DNA of 28,765 bases from an uncultured Pirellulaceae bacterium. GTDB lineage: Bacteria; Planctomycetota; Planctomycetia; Pirellulales; Pirellulaceae. Under the pieces are notes generated by a model, which worked only from the letters and a program-made list of their open reading frames with translations, was not told the DNA's origin and searched no databases. Both the position numbers and the translations under genes were made by a program. Within the stretch, counting starts at the first letter, position 1. Each line of letters starts with the position of its first letter. The stretch spans positions 1-28,765 of the forward strand of contig CAKQNH010000004.1 in NCBI GenBank assembly GCA_934255105.1, written 5' to 3'. This document shows positions 16,520 to 24,501 of the stretch, piece after piece.

Positions 16520-18217
16520 ATGTCACTGTTCGCTTCAATCCAACAATCCGCCAACGCGTTGCAAATCAATCAGATTGGTTTGCACGTGGTGGGGAACAAC
16601 ATTGCCAACGCAAACACTCCCGGCTATATCCGCCAGGAGTTGATACAAACGCCTGCCTTCGGCAGCAAGTATGGCGATGTAACCTTGGGATATGGGGTAC
16701 GCGCCGTCGGTGTCGTGCAGCAGTTGGACAATCATGTGGTCGAACGTCTGAGGCAGACCGAGAGCGCGCTGGCGGCCAGCCAAGCTCAAGGGACGGTCAA
16801 CAGCCAGATGGAAGCTATCTTTGGTGAATTGACCAATGGCGATTTGAGCTCGCAGATTGGGGAATTCTCCAACAGCATCAACGATCTGATGAACCAGCCG
16901 GGCAATGATGCCCTGCGTCGCATGGTGCTCGAACGCGGCAAACTGCTAACGGGAAATATCCGCGACGTCAGCCAGCAACTGGGAGGCATCACCAACCATC
17001 TCAATCAAGAAATTCGCACGTCTGCAAACGATATAAATCGCCTAACCGGGCAGATCGCCAAACTCAATCAACGCATCGTGGAGATCGAAGGAGGGCGTAC
17101 CAGCGGCAGCGATGCAGTGGGTCTGCGCGACGAACGTTTGCAAGCCCTGCAGGAACTTTCGAAAGTAGTCGATATTCGCGCGGTGGAACAGGCCAGCGGA
17201 TCAGTCACTGTGTTCGTCGGCGGCGAGTATTTGGTAGCTGACGCCATCCAGCGTCCGGTTGCAGTGGGCTTGCGTACCAATGGCGAGAAGGCCGTTCCCG
17301 AGATCCGCATGGCCGACACCGATTCGCCGCTGCAAGTCAGTGGCGGCAAACTGCAGGGACTGTACGCTGCACGCGATAGTGGAGTCGGCCAGGTCACTAA
17401 GGACCTGGATCAGTTTGCTCGCAATTTGATCGAACAATTCAATCGCATTCACACTCAGGGCCAAGGGGTCGATGGATTTCGTGAAGCCACCGGGAGCTAC
17501 GCCAGCGACGATCGCACCGCACCGCTGGACCTAGCTGGCCTGCCGCTAAAGATTAAGAACGGCGACTTCAAAATATCCGTCTTGGACCAAGCCACCGGGA
17601 TCACCAATACCAGCACCATTCGCGTAAAACTGACCGGCGGGACCAGCGATACGTCTTTGGTCGATGTAGCCGCTGCTATCAATGCAGTCTCGGGCGTATC
17701 GGCCTCAGTCACCGCCGAGGGAAAACTGCGCGTCTCAGCCAATTCCGACTCGCTGCGTTTTTCCTTCAAAGAGGATACCTCGGGCTTCCTGGCAGCCACC
17801 GGAGTCAATACGTTCTTCGTAGGGGATTCGGCCAGCACGATTGGGATCAACTCCGCGATCACCGATAATCCTCGGATGCTGGCTGCCAGCTTGAGCGGCG
17901 TGGGGAGTGGGACCGACAATGCCCTGCGCTTGGCTCAAGCCTTCGACGAACCGTTGGAGGGACTTGGCGGACAATCGATCAAGCAGTCTTACGAAGATAT
18001 CGTGGTGCGTATGACCCAGGATATCAATGTTCAAGCGGGTGTTTCGGACGGCCTGAAGAATTTCTACAAGACGCTCGAAGCACAGCATCTGGCCGTCTCT
18101 GGAGTCAACCTGGACGAAGAAGCGGTGAAGATGCTGTTCTACCAACGCGCCTTCCAAGCCAGTAGCCGATTGATTCAGACTTCCAGTGAGCTGCTCGATG
18201 TGCTCGTAAATCTATAG
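16520..18217 (+). CDS. flgK: Flagellar hook-associated protein 1 (FlgK)
   Basis: A 565-residue protein that forms the first ring of the hook-filament junction outside the cell, exported by the flagellar type III system. The N-terminus (SLFASIQQSANALQINQIGL, then VVGNNIANANTPGYIRQELI) and the C-terminus (GVNLDEEAVKMLFYQRAFQASSRLIQTSSELLDVLVNL) are the two conserved coiled-coil terminal regions of rod/hook/HAP proteins. The central variable part, about 330-440, contains a hook-IN-like segment (IRVKLTGGTSDTSLVDVAAAIN). The length is close to that of E. coli FlgK. It sits between the flgN-like gene and flgL, 13 bases before the latter, in the classical order. Confidence 0.96.
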   Translation: MSLFASIQQSANALQINQIGLHVVGNNIANANTPGYIRQELIQTPAFGSKYGDVTLGYGVRAVGVVQQLDNHVVERLRQTESALAASQAQGTVNSQMEAIFGELTNGDLSSQIGEFSNSINDLMNQPGNDALRRMVLERGKLLTGNIRDVSQQLGGITNHLNQEIRTSANDINRLTGQIAKLNQRIVEIEGGRTSGSDAVGLRDERLQALQELSKVVDIRAVEQASGSVTVFVGGEYLVADAIQRPVAVGLRTNGEKAVPEIRMADTDSPLQVSGGKLQGLYAARDSGVGQVTKDLDQFARNLIEQFNRIHTQGQGVDGFREATGSYASDDRTAPLDLAGLPLKIKNGDFKISVLDQATGITNTSTIRVKLTGGTSDTSLVDVAAAINAVSGVSASVTAEGKLRVSANSDSLRFSFKEDTSGFLAATGVNTFFVGDSASTIGINSAITDNPRMLAASLSGVGSGTDNALRLAQAFDEPLEGLGGQSIKQSYEDIVVRMTQDINVQAGVSDGLKNFYKTLEAQHLAVSGVNLDEEAVKMLFYQRAFQASSRLIQTSSELLDVLVNL

Positions 18218-18230
18218 AGGACATTGACCC

Positions 18231-20195
18231 ATGACTAGCTTCTATCCAGCCGCTGCCGGTCGAGCCACTTCGCAACTGGGAATTACTCGGCTGCTGTACC
18301 AGATCAACCATGACCAGTTGGCCATCCAGGATCTACAAAACCAAATCAGCACCAATCGCCGCATATCGGCCCCCAGCCAAGATCCGGCAGCAGCGATTCG
18401 CGCCATGGCTGCCCAGCGACAATTGGAGTACAAAAGCCAGATCGACACCAACCTGAGCAGCGCTGATACCATCCTGTCCGCTTCGGAATCTACGTTGGCT
18501 CAGTCGCAATCGATACTCAACGAGATGCGAGGAGTCGCAGTGGCCACGAGTGGCAATACGCTGGCAGACGCAGATAAGGCGGCTTATATCGCACAGATCG
18601 ATGCCGCTATTTCCAAGCTGGCCGACCTGGGCAATGCCAAGTTTCGCGACCAATACATTTTCGCTGGCTCCGATGTGCTCAGACCGCCGCTGCAGTTGAT
18701 TGGAGATAGCGTGCGGTTCAATGGCAATGCGGAATCACTGCGCACCATCTCCGACTATGCTTCCACGATTTCTGCCAACGTGACTGCCGCTGACGCCTTT
18801 GGAGTAACCTCCAGTCGCGTAGTCAGCACGGTCGACCTAAACCCTAGCGTCCGTCCCGACACGCCCCTGGCGCACCTCAATCGTGGTGACGGGATTCGCG
18901 GTGGCGCAATCTCATTCAGCAACGGGCTGAACCTGGTTGAGGTCGATCTGGCCAACGCCCACAATCTGTCCGATGTCGTGGAAAGAATCAACGGCGCGCA
19001 AGTTGGCACGCGCACCTTGTCGGCTAACTTGGGACCGCACGGTCTAAACATCGAATATCTCGACGGACTGGGAGGCATTTTGCGAGTCGCGGATATCGGG
19101 TCGGGCAATATGGCTGCCGATTTAGGTATCAATAACTCAGGGACTCCAGGCATCAGCCCCGTCAATGGAACAGATCTCAATCCGATTGTAACTCGTAGCA
19201 CTCGCCTGTCCCAGTTGTTCGACGGAGCGGGTATCACCATCGGCGATAGCTTTCGAATCCGACAGGGTGACAAGTCCTACACGATCTCCACTACCAATAC
19301 ATCCACCGTGGAGGACCTGATCAATCGCATCCATTCCTCTGGCGCGCACGTCCAGGCCAGCCTCGATCCCAGCGGTCGGTTCTTACAACTGCAAAGCACC
19401 GAAAGCGGTACTGCCCTGTCGATCGGAGAGAGCACTACAGGCTTGGCCTCTCAATTGGGCCTACGCACGTTCGATCGCACCACGCCCGTCAGCTCACTCA
19501 ATTTTGGACAGGGGATCTCTTCGCTCAGCGGGGAGAGCGACTTGATTCTGCTCCGCAGCGATGGGAGTGAAATGAGGGTCAACCTAGACAACGTAACCAA
19601 CGTGCAGGATGTGCTCAATCGCATCAACGACCATGTGGACAATTTCAACCCAGGCCTACGCATCACTGCCTCCCTAGCCACCACGGGCAACGGTATCGAA
19701 TTGTCCGCCCTAGCTGGTGCGCAACCTATCGAGATCAAAAATGCGGGTGGTAGTCAAGCGGCGTGGGGCTTGGGGTTGGTCCCACTTGGGGAGGAAAAGA
19801 GTGTTGGAGTAGCCAGTGGACTGCAGACGACCATCTCTGGGCGAGACGTCAGTGGGGTCGAGGTTGAGGGAGTCTTCAATTCGCTGATTCGCATGCGGCA
19901 GGCTGTCGCGCAGGGGCGGACGGCCGATATGGGTCGCATCACTGCGGCCCTGGATCAAGATCTGCAGCGGATGGCGATGTCGCGTGGGCTGGTCGGAGCG
20001 CGCCAGCAATCCATCGAACGCACCAAAGATCTTTCGGCCGACCAGCAGATCCAGCTCAAACAGATTGAATCGAATGAACTGGACGCCGATTTGGCCAGTG
20101 TCATTTCCGAAATGACCGCTCGTCAAGCCGCCTTGCAGGCTTCACTGCAATTGATGGGCTCAGCTTCCAAGCTGACCCTGTTCAACTATATCTAG
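18231..20195 (+). CDS. flgL: Flagellar hook-associated protein 3 (FlgL), enlarged
   Basis: At 654 residues it is about twice the E. coli FlgL. The N-terminal flagellin-like coiled coil (GITRLLYQINHDQLAIQDLQNQISTNRRISAPSQDP region, about 18-52) and the C-terminal helix (QASLQLMGSASKLTLFNYI) are intact. Between them are three similar blocks with hook-IN character beginning near residues 214, 324 and 420: TPLAHLNRGDGI, TRLSQLFDGAGI and TPVSSLNFGQGI. Each is followed by a beta-rich segment and a V-x-D-[VL]-[VLI]-[EN]-R-I[HN] helix. These blocks should form outer domains exposed at the junction. FlgL links FlgK to the filament. An AGAGG lies upstream of the start. Expected to be co-transcribed with flgK. 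Confidence 0.94.
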   Translation: MTSFYPAAAGRATSQLGITRLLYQINHDQLAIQDLQNQISTNRRISAPSQDPAAAIRAMAAQRQLEYKSQIDTNLSSADTILSASESTLAQSQSILNEMRGVAVATSGNTLADADKAAYIAQIDAAISKLADLGNAKFRDQYIFAGSDVLRPPLQLIGDSVRFNGNAESLRTISDYASTISANVTAADAFGVTSSRVVSTVDLNPSVRPDTPLAHLNRGDGIRGGAISFSNGLNLVEVDLANAHNLSDVVERINGAQVGTRTLSANLGPHGLNIEYLDGLGGILRVADIGSGNMAADLGINNSGTPGISPVNGTDLNPIVTRSTRLSQLFDGAGITIGDSFRIRQGDKSYTISTTNTSTVEDLINRIHSSGAHVQASLDPSGRFLQLQSTESGTALSIGESTTGLASQLGLRTFDRTTPVSSLNFGQGISSLSGESDLILLRSDGSEMRVNLDNVTNVQDVLNRINDHVDNFNPGLRITASLATTGNGIELSALAGAQPIEIKNAGGSQAAWGLGLVPLGEEKSVGVASGLQTTISGRDVSGVEVEGVFNSLIRMRQAVAQGRTADMGRITAALDQDLQRMAMSRGLVGARQQSIERTKDLSADQQIQLKQIESNELDADLASVISEMTARQAALQASLQLMGSASKLTLFNYI

Positions 20196-20205
20196 TCAAT
20201 TTGGC

Positions 20206-20269
20206 CCGACGCTCCGCGTCGGTCTTATTAGCCCATCCGCGTCGGTTTTATAAGCCGCCGCATGGCGGC
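20206..20269. terminator. Two hairpins after flgL, possible terminator / REP-like units
   Basis: CCGACGC-TCC-GCGTCGG at 20206-20222 is a perfect 7-bp stem with a 3-base loop, followed by TCTTATTA. A second hairpin GCCGCC-GCAT-GGCGGC lies at 20254-20269. A degenerate copy of the first right arm with its tail (CCGCGTCGGTTTTA) sits between them. The T-tract is weak, so either a terminator or a REP-like repeat fits. Confidence 0.55.
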
Positions 20270-20353
20270 CACCATCGCGACTAGCCTCGAACTGGCGAGT
20301 CGAATAAACTAGTGCCTTCAATCGATTGAGTTCTTCTCCAAAAGATTTTGACC

Positions 20354-20941
20354 GTGGATTCAAAAACTGAGATCCTCGCCAAGCTGCGCCGACAGATCGT
20401 CGACACGGTCGCATTGCCCGACGTGATTCAAGGGCCTTGGATCGAGTACCCGGACCCAATGCAGCAGTTTTCGACGATGGTCGAATTGGCTGGAGGAAGT
20501 TGCACACGCCTGGAAAACATCGCCGAATTACCCGGACATCTAGGCCAATGGGACGAGTGGCAGCGGGCGGAACGGATCTTTTCTCGCATCGATGGTGTGC
20601 CTGGTAATGTCGATCTGGCGGAGATCGCCGAGCCCCATGCATTGAACGATGTCGATTTTGTTGTCTACCCGGCCGAATTTGCGGTGGCTGAGAATGGAGC
20701 GGTGTGGTTGACCGACCGCGACCTGAGGCATCGTGTATTGTTTTTTATCGCGCAGTTTTTGGTGTTGGTGGTCGACCACACTCAGGTGGTGCAGACGCTG
20801 CATCAAGCCTACGCCCGCGCAACGGTCCCGCAGCCAGGCTTCGGATTGTTCTTGTCTGGACCAAGTAAAACGGCTGATATCGAACAATCGCTGGTCATCG
20901 GGGCGCACGGTTGCCGCGAGCTGCAAGTTTTTCTGGTCTGA
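20354..20941 (+). CDS. LutC-like LUD-domain protein
   Basis: A 195-residue protein with the LUD (LutC/YkgG, DUF162) fold. The signature GPSKTADIEQSLVIGAHG (about 169-186) and the preceding VVYPAEFAVAENGAVWLTD stretch match LutC. In LutABC systems LutC contributes to iron-sulfur-dependent L-lactate oxidation. Here no lutA or lutB is adjacent, so its role is open. No ATG is available near the N-terminus; GTG 20354 is preferred and TTG 20348 is an alternative. It follows the flagellar genes after a hairpin-containing gap and is separated from menG by a repeat array. Family assignment is good, function in this context is inference. Confidence 0.85.
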   Translation: MDSKTEILAKLRRQIVDTVALPDVIQGPWIEYPDPMQQFSTMVELAGGSCTRLENIAELPGHLGQWDEWQRAERIFSRIDGVPGNVDLAEIAEPHALNDVDFVVYPAEFAVAENGAVWLTDRDLRHRVLFFIAQFLVLVVDHTQVVQTLHQAYARATVPQPGFGLFLSGPSKTADIEQSLVIGAHGCRELQVFLV

Positions 20942-20952
20942 TTGAGTGGTGT

Positions 20953-21108
20953 TCCCACGAAAGTCGATAAGCTGGAAGCTTATCCCACGAAAGATGACAA
21001 GCTGGAAGCTTATCCCACAGAGACGACAAGCTGGAAGCTTATCCCACGAGAGATGACAAGCTGGAAGCTTATCCCACGAAGCATGACAAGCTGGAAGCTT
21101 AACCCACG
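20953..21108. repeat. Second array of the GATAAGCTT-type palindromic repeat (five copies)
   Basis: Units beginning GA[CT]AAGCTGGAAGCTT start at 20966, 20996, 21025, 21055 and 21085 (period 29-30 bp), preceded by a partial tail at 20954. The orientation is opposite to the direct copies at 619-760. The unit is identical in core; spacers between cores (AAAGAT, AGAGAC, AGAGAT, AAGCAT) vary more than at the first locus. The array is open in all frames, which creates a false 65-residue extension of the MenG reading frame containing DKLEAYPT and TSWKLIPR units. Confidence 0.92.
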
Positions 21109-21136
21109 TATTACTCAATTACTGACTCACACATTC

Positions 21137-22183
21137 ATGAACACTACTCCCGGCCCCGTGAACAGCGATGCGGTCCAGCGACTACCGGCGGGTAAGTCGC
21201 CCGACGACAAATCAGTCGGCAAATCGGACAGCAAATCAGTCGGCAAATCGGACGGCAAATCGGACGGCAAGTCGGACGGCAAGTCGGACGGCAAATCGGA
21301 CAGCAAGTCGGACAGCAAGTCAGTCGATAAATCCGGCGATCGGGTGCGCGAGATGTTCGCCCAGATCGCTCCGCGCTACGATCTGATGAACCATGTGCTA
21401 TCGCTGGGAATCGATGTCCGCTGGCGGCGACGCGTGCTGCGCGAACTGCGACTGGATGGTTCGCTGCCAATCCTCGATTGCTGCACCGGCACTGGCGATC
21501 TGGCTCTGCTACTGGCTCAGCATGTGCAGGGCCGCGTGAAGGTTATTGGCAGCGATTTTTGCGCTCCGATGCTGGAGCTGGCGAGACACAAGCATCAACA
21601 AAAACACGCTAGCTTACCGGTCGAATTCATCGAAGCCGACGCGCAGAATCTGCCCTTCGCCGACGCGAGTTTCCAGGCGGTGACGGTGGCCTTCGGGCTG
21701 CGAAATGTTCAAGACACTGATGCCGGGCTGCGCGAACTGGTACGCGTCTGCGCGCCTGGAGGAGAGGTAGCCGTACTCGAATTTTCAACGCCTTCCTTGC
21801 CTGGGCTCAAGCAAGCCTACCAAGCCTACTTTCGCCATGTATTGCCGCGCATCGGTCAACGCTTCGCCAAAAATGACAAAGGGGCCTACGATTATTTGCC
21901 CAATAGCGTGATCGAATTTCCCAGCGGCCGCGCACTGGCCCTGCGGATGGAAGCGGCGGGGCTGCGCTCAATCGCCATCCACTCGCTCACCTGTGGTGTC
22001 GCCTCGCTGTATATAGGCCAGCGCCCAGCAGCGCCGCCCGGCCAAGTGGCCGCCGATAGAGTACAGGGGAATGAAGTAGAACCTGAAGTAGTGACCGACG
22101 TAGTGACCGACCTAGAGACCGTGTCAGCCCAGCGTCAGGCGCGAGAGGTTGGCGACAATCCTATTCGGGGCGGAACACAGTGA
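21137..22183 (+). CDS. menG: Demethylmenaquinone / ubiquinone C-methyltransferase (MenG/UbiE)
   Basis: A 348-residue class I SAM methyltransferase that adds the ring methyl in the last step of menaquinone synthesis. The catalytic core, about 68-285, has [21 protein letters not shown], the SAM loop LDCCTGTGD (113-121), SDFCAPML around 139-146, GLRNVQD (187-193) and the family motif YDYLPNSV; all key features are present. The N-terminus carries 11 tetrapeptide repeats of the D-G-K-S type (residues 23-66), and a 60-residue C-terminal tail has small repeats (VVTDVVTD); neither belongs to the enzyme core. Start at ATG 21137; earlier in-frame starts fall within the REP array. Menaquinone is the usual planctomycete quinone, so MenG is preferred over UbiE. 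The stop overlaps the ubiX start. Confidence 0.93.
   Translation: MNTTPGPVNSDAVQRLPAGKSPDDKSVGKSDSKSVGKSDGKSDGKSDGKSDGKSDSKSDSKSVDKSGDRVREMFAQIAPRYDLMNHVLSLGIDVRWRRRVLRELRLDGSLPILDCCTGTGDLALLLAQHVQGRVKVIGSDFCAPMLELARHKHQQKHASLPVEFIEADAQNLPFADASFQAVTVAFGLRNVQDTDAGLRELVRVCAPGGEVAVLEFSTPSLPGLKQAYQAYFRHVLPRIGQRFAKNDKGAYDYLPNSVIEFPSGRALALRMEAAGLRSIAIHSLTCGVASLYIGQRPAAPPGQVAADRVQGNEVEPEVVTDVVTDLETVSAQRQAREVGDNPIRGGTQ
21203..21334 (+). repeat. In-frame 12-bp minisatellite (11 units) at the menG N-terminus
   Basis: Eleven consecutive 12-bp units of the type GACGGCAAATCG encode [DV]-[DGS]-K-S repeats. Variation between units is mostly synonymous or restricted to G/S and D/V changes. This is the longest of the four in-frame arrays in the window. 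Confidence 0.95.
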
Positions 22184-22899
22184 ATCGACCCAACACCCCA
22201 GCCGAGGTTCGGTTGAACCAGGCTCCCCTCGATCCTGCGCGGCCGATCGTGTTGGCCATTACAGGTGCCAGTGGGGCGGTTTATGCCATGCGGCTGCTGT
22301 GTGCGTTGCTAGCTGAGCGGATACCGGTGCATTTGACGATCAGCGATTCAGGCAACGCGGTCGTGCGGCAGGAATTGGAGATCGACATCGGGTCAAAGGG
22401 AGAGCGTTTGTGGGAGGCGGTTGCCGCCGCAGATCGATTGTTGCAAGTCCCGCGGGAAGCAGCTTGGTCAATGGCCAGTGCACGCCAGCAAGCAGAGCAG
22501 GAACTTGAGCTCCTGACGATCCATCACTACAAAGACTTTTTTACACCTATCGCCAGCGGCTCTTTTTTGACTGCGGGGATGGTCATCTGTCCCTGCTCGG
22601 GGAGCACCCTTAGCGGTATTGCACATGCCGCCAGCCAGAATTTGATTCAGCGCGCGGCCGAAGTCCACCTGAAGGAGCACCGCAAGTTGATCGTCGTGCC
22701 GCGTGAGACACCGCTGAGTGTCTTGCAGCTTGAGAATCTGCAGCGCTTGGCCCAAGCCGGCGTAGTCATACTACCGGCGGCACCCGGCTGGTACCACGGT
22801 GTGACCAACTTGTGCGATCTGGTCGACTTCATCGTCTGCCGCATCTTGGATCAACTGGGGGTTGAAAACCATGCGATGCGGCGCTGGGCTACGCCGTGA
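22180..22899 (+). CDS. ubiX: Flavin prenyltransferase UbiX
   Basis: A 239-residue UbiX/Pad1-family protein that makes prenylated FMN, the cofactor of UbiD-type decarboxylases. GASGA (29-33), [10 protein letters not shown] (139-148) and VPRETPL (173-179) are the FMN and dimethylallyl-phosphate binding motifs. The protein is longer than the usual about 190 residues because of an N-terminal extension of about 20 residues and a helical insertion at about 74-115. The start is GTG at 22180, overlapping the menG stop by four bases, which implies translational coupling. Together with MenG this suggests menaquinone synthesis; futalosine-pathway organisms carry UbiX/UbiD-like decarboxylation genes. No ubiD homologue is in the window. 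Confidence 0.93.
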   Translation: MNRPNTPAEVRLNQAPLDPARPIVLAITGASGAVYAMRLLCALLAERIPVHLTISDSGNAVVRQELEIDIGSKGERLWEAVAAADRLLQVPREAAWSMASARQQAEQELELLTIHHYKDFFTPIASGSFLTAGMVICPCSGSTLSGIAHAASQNLIQRAAEVHLKEHRKLIVVPRETPLSVLQLENLQRLAQAGVVILPAAPGWYHGVTNLCDLVDFIVCRILDQLGVENHAMRRWATP

Positions 22900-22919
22900 T
22901 AGTGTCTTGTAGCCGTTCG

Positions 22920-23038
22920 CGCCATAGTCGTTGATCGCTCCGCCGATCTATGCTCTTGGTGAATGGCGCATCGGTATCGTGAACGGTTGCGCGGGATGCC
23001 CAAGCATCTGATCGGCGGAGCGATCAACGACTATGGCG
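22920..23038. repeat. Long inverted repeat with perfect 29-bp arms
   Basis: Arms at 22920-22948 and 23010-23038 are exact reverse complements, with a 61-base spacer. Pairing can continue imperfectly inward (TATGCTCTTGG against CCAAGCATCT, then GCGCA against TGCGC). Each arm also contains its own small palindrome GATCG-N6-CGATC, so this looks like two REP units in inverted orientation. It lies between the ubiX stop and the convergent transpeptidase stop at 23071 and could end transcription from both sides. Confidence 0.9.
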
Positions 23039-23070
23039 ACTCCCGCAACAAAACGATCTACGAGCAGCGT

Positions 23071-24441
23071 TTAACGCACGATCGAAACTTGGCTGGACTG
23101 CGCGAGAATATTGTAGACATCGGCCGCGTCGAGGGGTGCCAGGCTGATGCAGCCGGCATCTACCAGATCATCGCTGGCCATCTCTGGAGTTCCGTGGATG
23201 CATAGATCCTGCCCCAGGTTGATCCAGTAGCCCCCGTAGGGATTGCGGTTGTCGCTGGCCGCGATGACTTTGCCACCAGCACCATAGTAGGTGCGGTCGC
23301 GGCGACGGTCGATGACCTCATACGTCCCTTCCACTGGCGTGGGATCGCTGCCGAACGACACGGGAAAGCGGCCCGCATAGAGTTCGCCCATAAATACGGT
23401 CAACTCATGTCGGCTGAGGCTAACCTGGGCTCGAAACGGTCCCGTTAGGACTTTGACTTGGCTGCCGTTGAGCAGCACTTTCGAATTGCCCAAGCCGTTG
23501 ATAGCATTCAACAGTTCGGGGGTGACCTGATGTTTGAGGGCCAGCGATTCTACAGTGTCGCTGGCGGTTGCCGTGTAGGCCGCCTGGGCTAAGTGGCGGG
23601 GCGAGTAAATTACTTCGCGCGACAGGGCATCGAGCAGATCGACCATGTCTCTGTGCTGCTCTGTACTCAATTCCGGGCTGTCATAATACCGCGAGAGAAT
23701 CAGTAACGCCTCGCGTAGGTTGCCGCTGGAGGCTAGTTCAAGGGCTTGCTCGCGCGCGGCAGGAAAGGGAAGCTGAGGCTGTTCCTGTTTCGCGCTGCCC
23801 CCCGAATCTGCATTGTCCACAGGCGCATTGAGCAGTGGCAGTTGCCCCGCCGAACCGGCAGCACGAGCCTGGCTGACCAATTGGCCCGCCGGTATCGAGC
23901 CCGCAACTAGGGTGGACGGTGGGCTGGCTGAGTCGGGAATGGCCGCACTTGCTTCGGCAAATGCAGTCCCAGCGATTAAAGAAACTGCTGGGCCATCGGC
24001 GGCCTGCGCGGGGACTTGATTTTCACTGGCAGCGGATGAATTGCTTGCAAACGGTAGCGGTGGCAGAGTAGCGGGTTCACCTGTCGGAACAATGTCACCT
24101 GGGAGGCCGTCGGACGGGTGGCTATTGGAAGGGACGCTATTGGGCGCGAGGTTACTGCTCAGCGGTGGTAAGCTGGGAAGATTCAGATGAGATGCATCAA
24201 AGGCAGGCAACCCATTCGAAGTAGATGAATCACTTTCTGGCGTAGATTGCACCGCAAATGGGGCAGAGACGGGCATTTCGACGCTTGTCAAACTGCCTAC
24301 GTCAGCCTCCTCAGGGCTCCAATCGAACTCGCTCAGCAGCTCATCTGGCAAGTTGGGTTCGGGGGCGTTGAGCGCCACGAAGGCACCGTAAACTACGGCC
24401 AACAACAGAGCCACAACCACACCAGTCTTAATCGTCTGCAC
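23071..24441 (-). CDS. Membrane-anchored LysM and L,D-transpeptidase (YkuD) protein
   Basis: A 456-residue protein. The start is set at GTG 24441 because a full AAGGAGGT lies five bases upstream (24447-24454). A longer frame opens at 24531 but lacks such a site. Residues 6-26 form a membrane anchor, about 27-225 are a Ser/Pro/Ala-rich linker, then a short helical region, a LysM domain (about 289-332, TVESLALKHQVTPELLNAING) that should bind peptidoglycan, and a YkuD domain (336-456). Catalytic candidates are His416 in IHGT and Cys431 in DAGCISL. The usual SHGC-[IV]-R motif is altered: the His before Gly-Cys is Ala and the Arg is Ser, and the His-Cys spacing is 15. L,D-transpeptidases make 3-3 cross-links or attach proteins; activity here is likely but not assured. 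Confidence 0.88.
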   Translation of the reverse strand: MQTIKTGVVVALLLAVVYGAFVALNAPEPNLPDELLSEFDWSPEEADVGSLTSVEMPVSAPFAVQSTPESDSSTSNGLPAFDASHLNLPSLPPLSSNLAPNSVPSNSHPSDGLPGDIVPTGEPATLPPLPFASNSSAASENQVPAQAADGPAVSLIAGTAFAEASAAIPDSASPPSTLVAGSIPAGQLVSQARAAGSAGQLPLLNAPVDNADSGGSAKQEQPQLPFPAAREQALELASSGNLREALLILSRYYDSPELSTEQHRDMVDLLDALSREVIYSPRHLAQAAYTATASDTVESLALKHQVTPELLNAINGLGNSKVLLNGSQVKVLTGPFRAQVSLSRHELTVFMGELYAGRFPVSFGSDPTPVEGTYEVIDRRRDRTYYGAGGKVIAASDNRNPYGGYWINLGQDLCIHGTPEMASDDLVDAGCISLAPLDAADVYNILAQSSQVSIVR

Positions 24442-24446
24442 GACAG

Positions 24447-24454
24447 ACCTCCTT
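24447..24454 (-). promoter_or_regulatory. Perfect Shine-Dalgarno site deciding the transpeptidase start
   Basis: The minus strand reads AAGGAGGT, fully complementary to the 16S 3' end, five bases from GTG 24441. Such a strong site is rare in this window, where most genes have weak or no Shine-Dalgarno sequence. Confidence 0.8.
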
Positions 24455-24501
24455 GCCTGACAAAATACAACGGATTTCCGCGCCACACCGCCGTTCGCTT
24501 T

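Noticed and set aside
20196..20353. Possible csrA or fliW gene after flgL, as in many flagellar loci
   Set aside because: The gap holds only hairpins, and the following gene has LutC, not FliW, motifs.
20540..21118. Minus-strand open frame of 192 codons with [10 protein letters not shown] repeats
   Set aside because: It reads the palindromic array at 20953-21108 and then antisense of the lutC-like gene, which has clear family motifs.
20942..21136. N-terminal extension of MenG with DKLEAYPT and TSWKLIPR units
   Set aside because: These are translations of the dispersed non-coding repeat; the same repeat is intergenic at 619-797. ATG 21137 is the first start after the array.
22963..23205. Plus-strand 80-codon frame after ubiX
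   Set aside because: It covers the right arm of the long inverted repeat and then antisense of the transpeptidase domain; no family resemblance.
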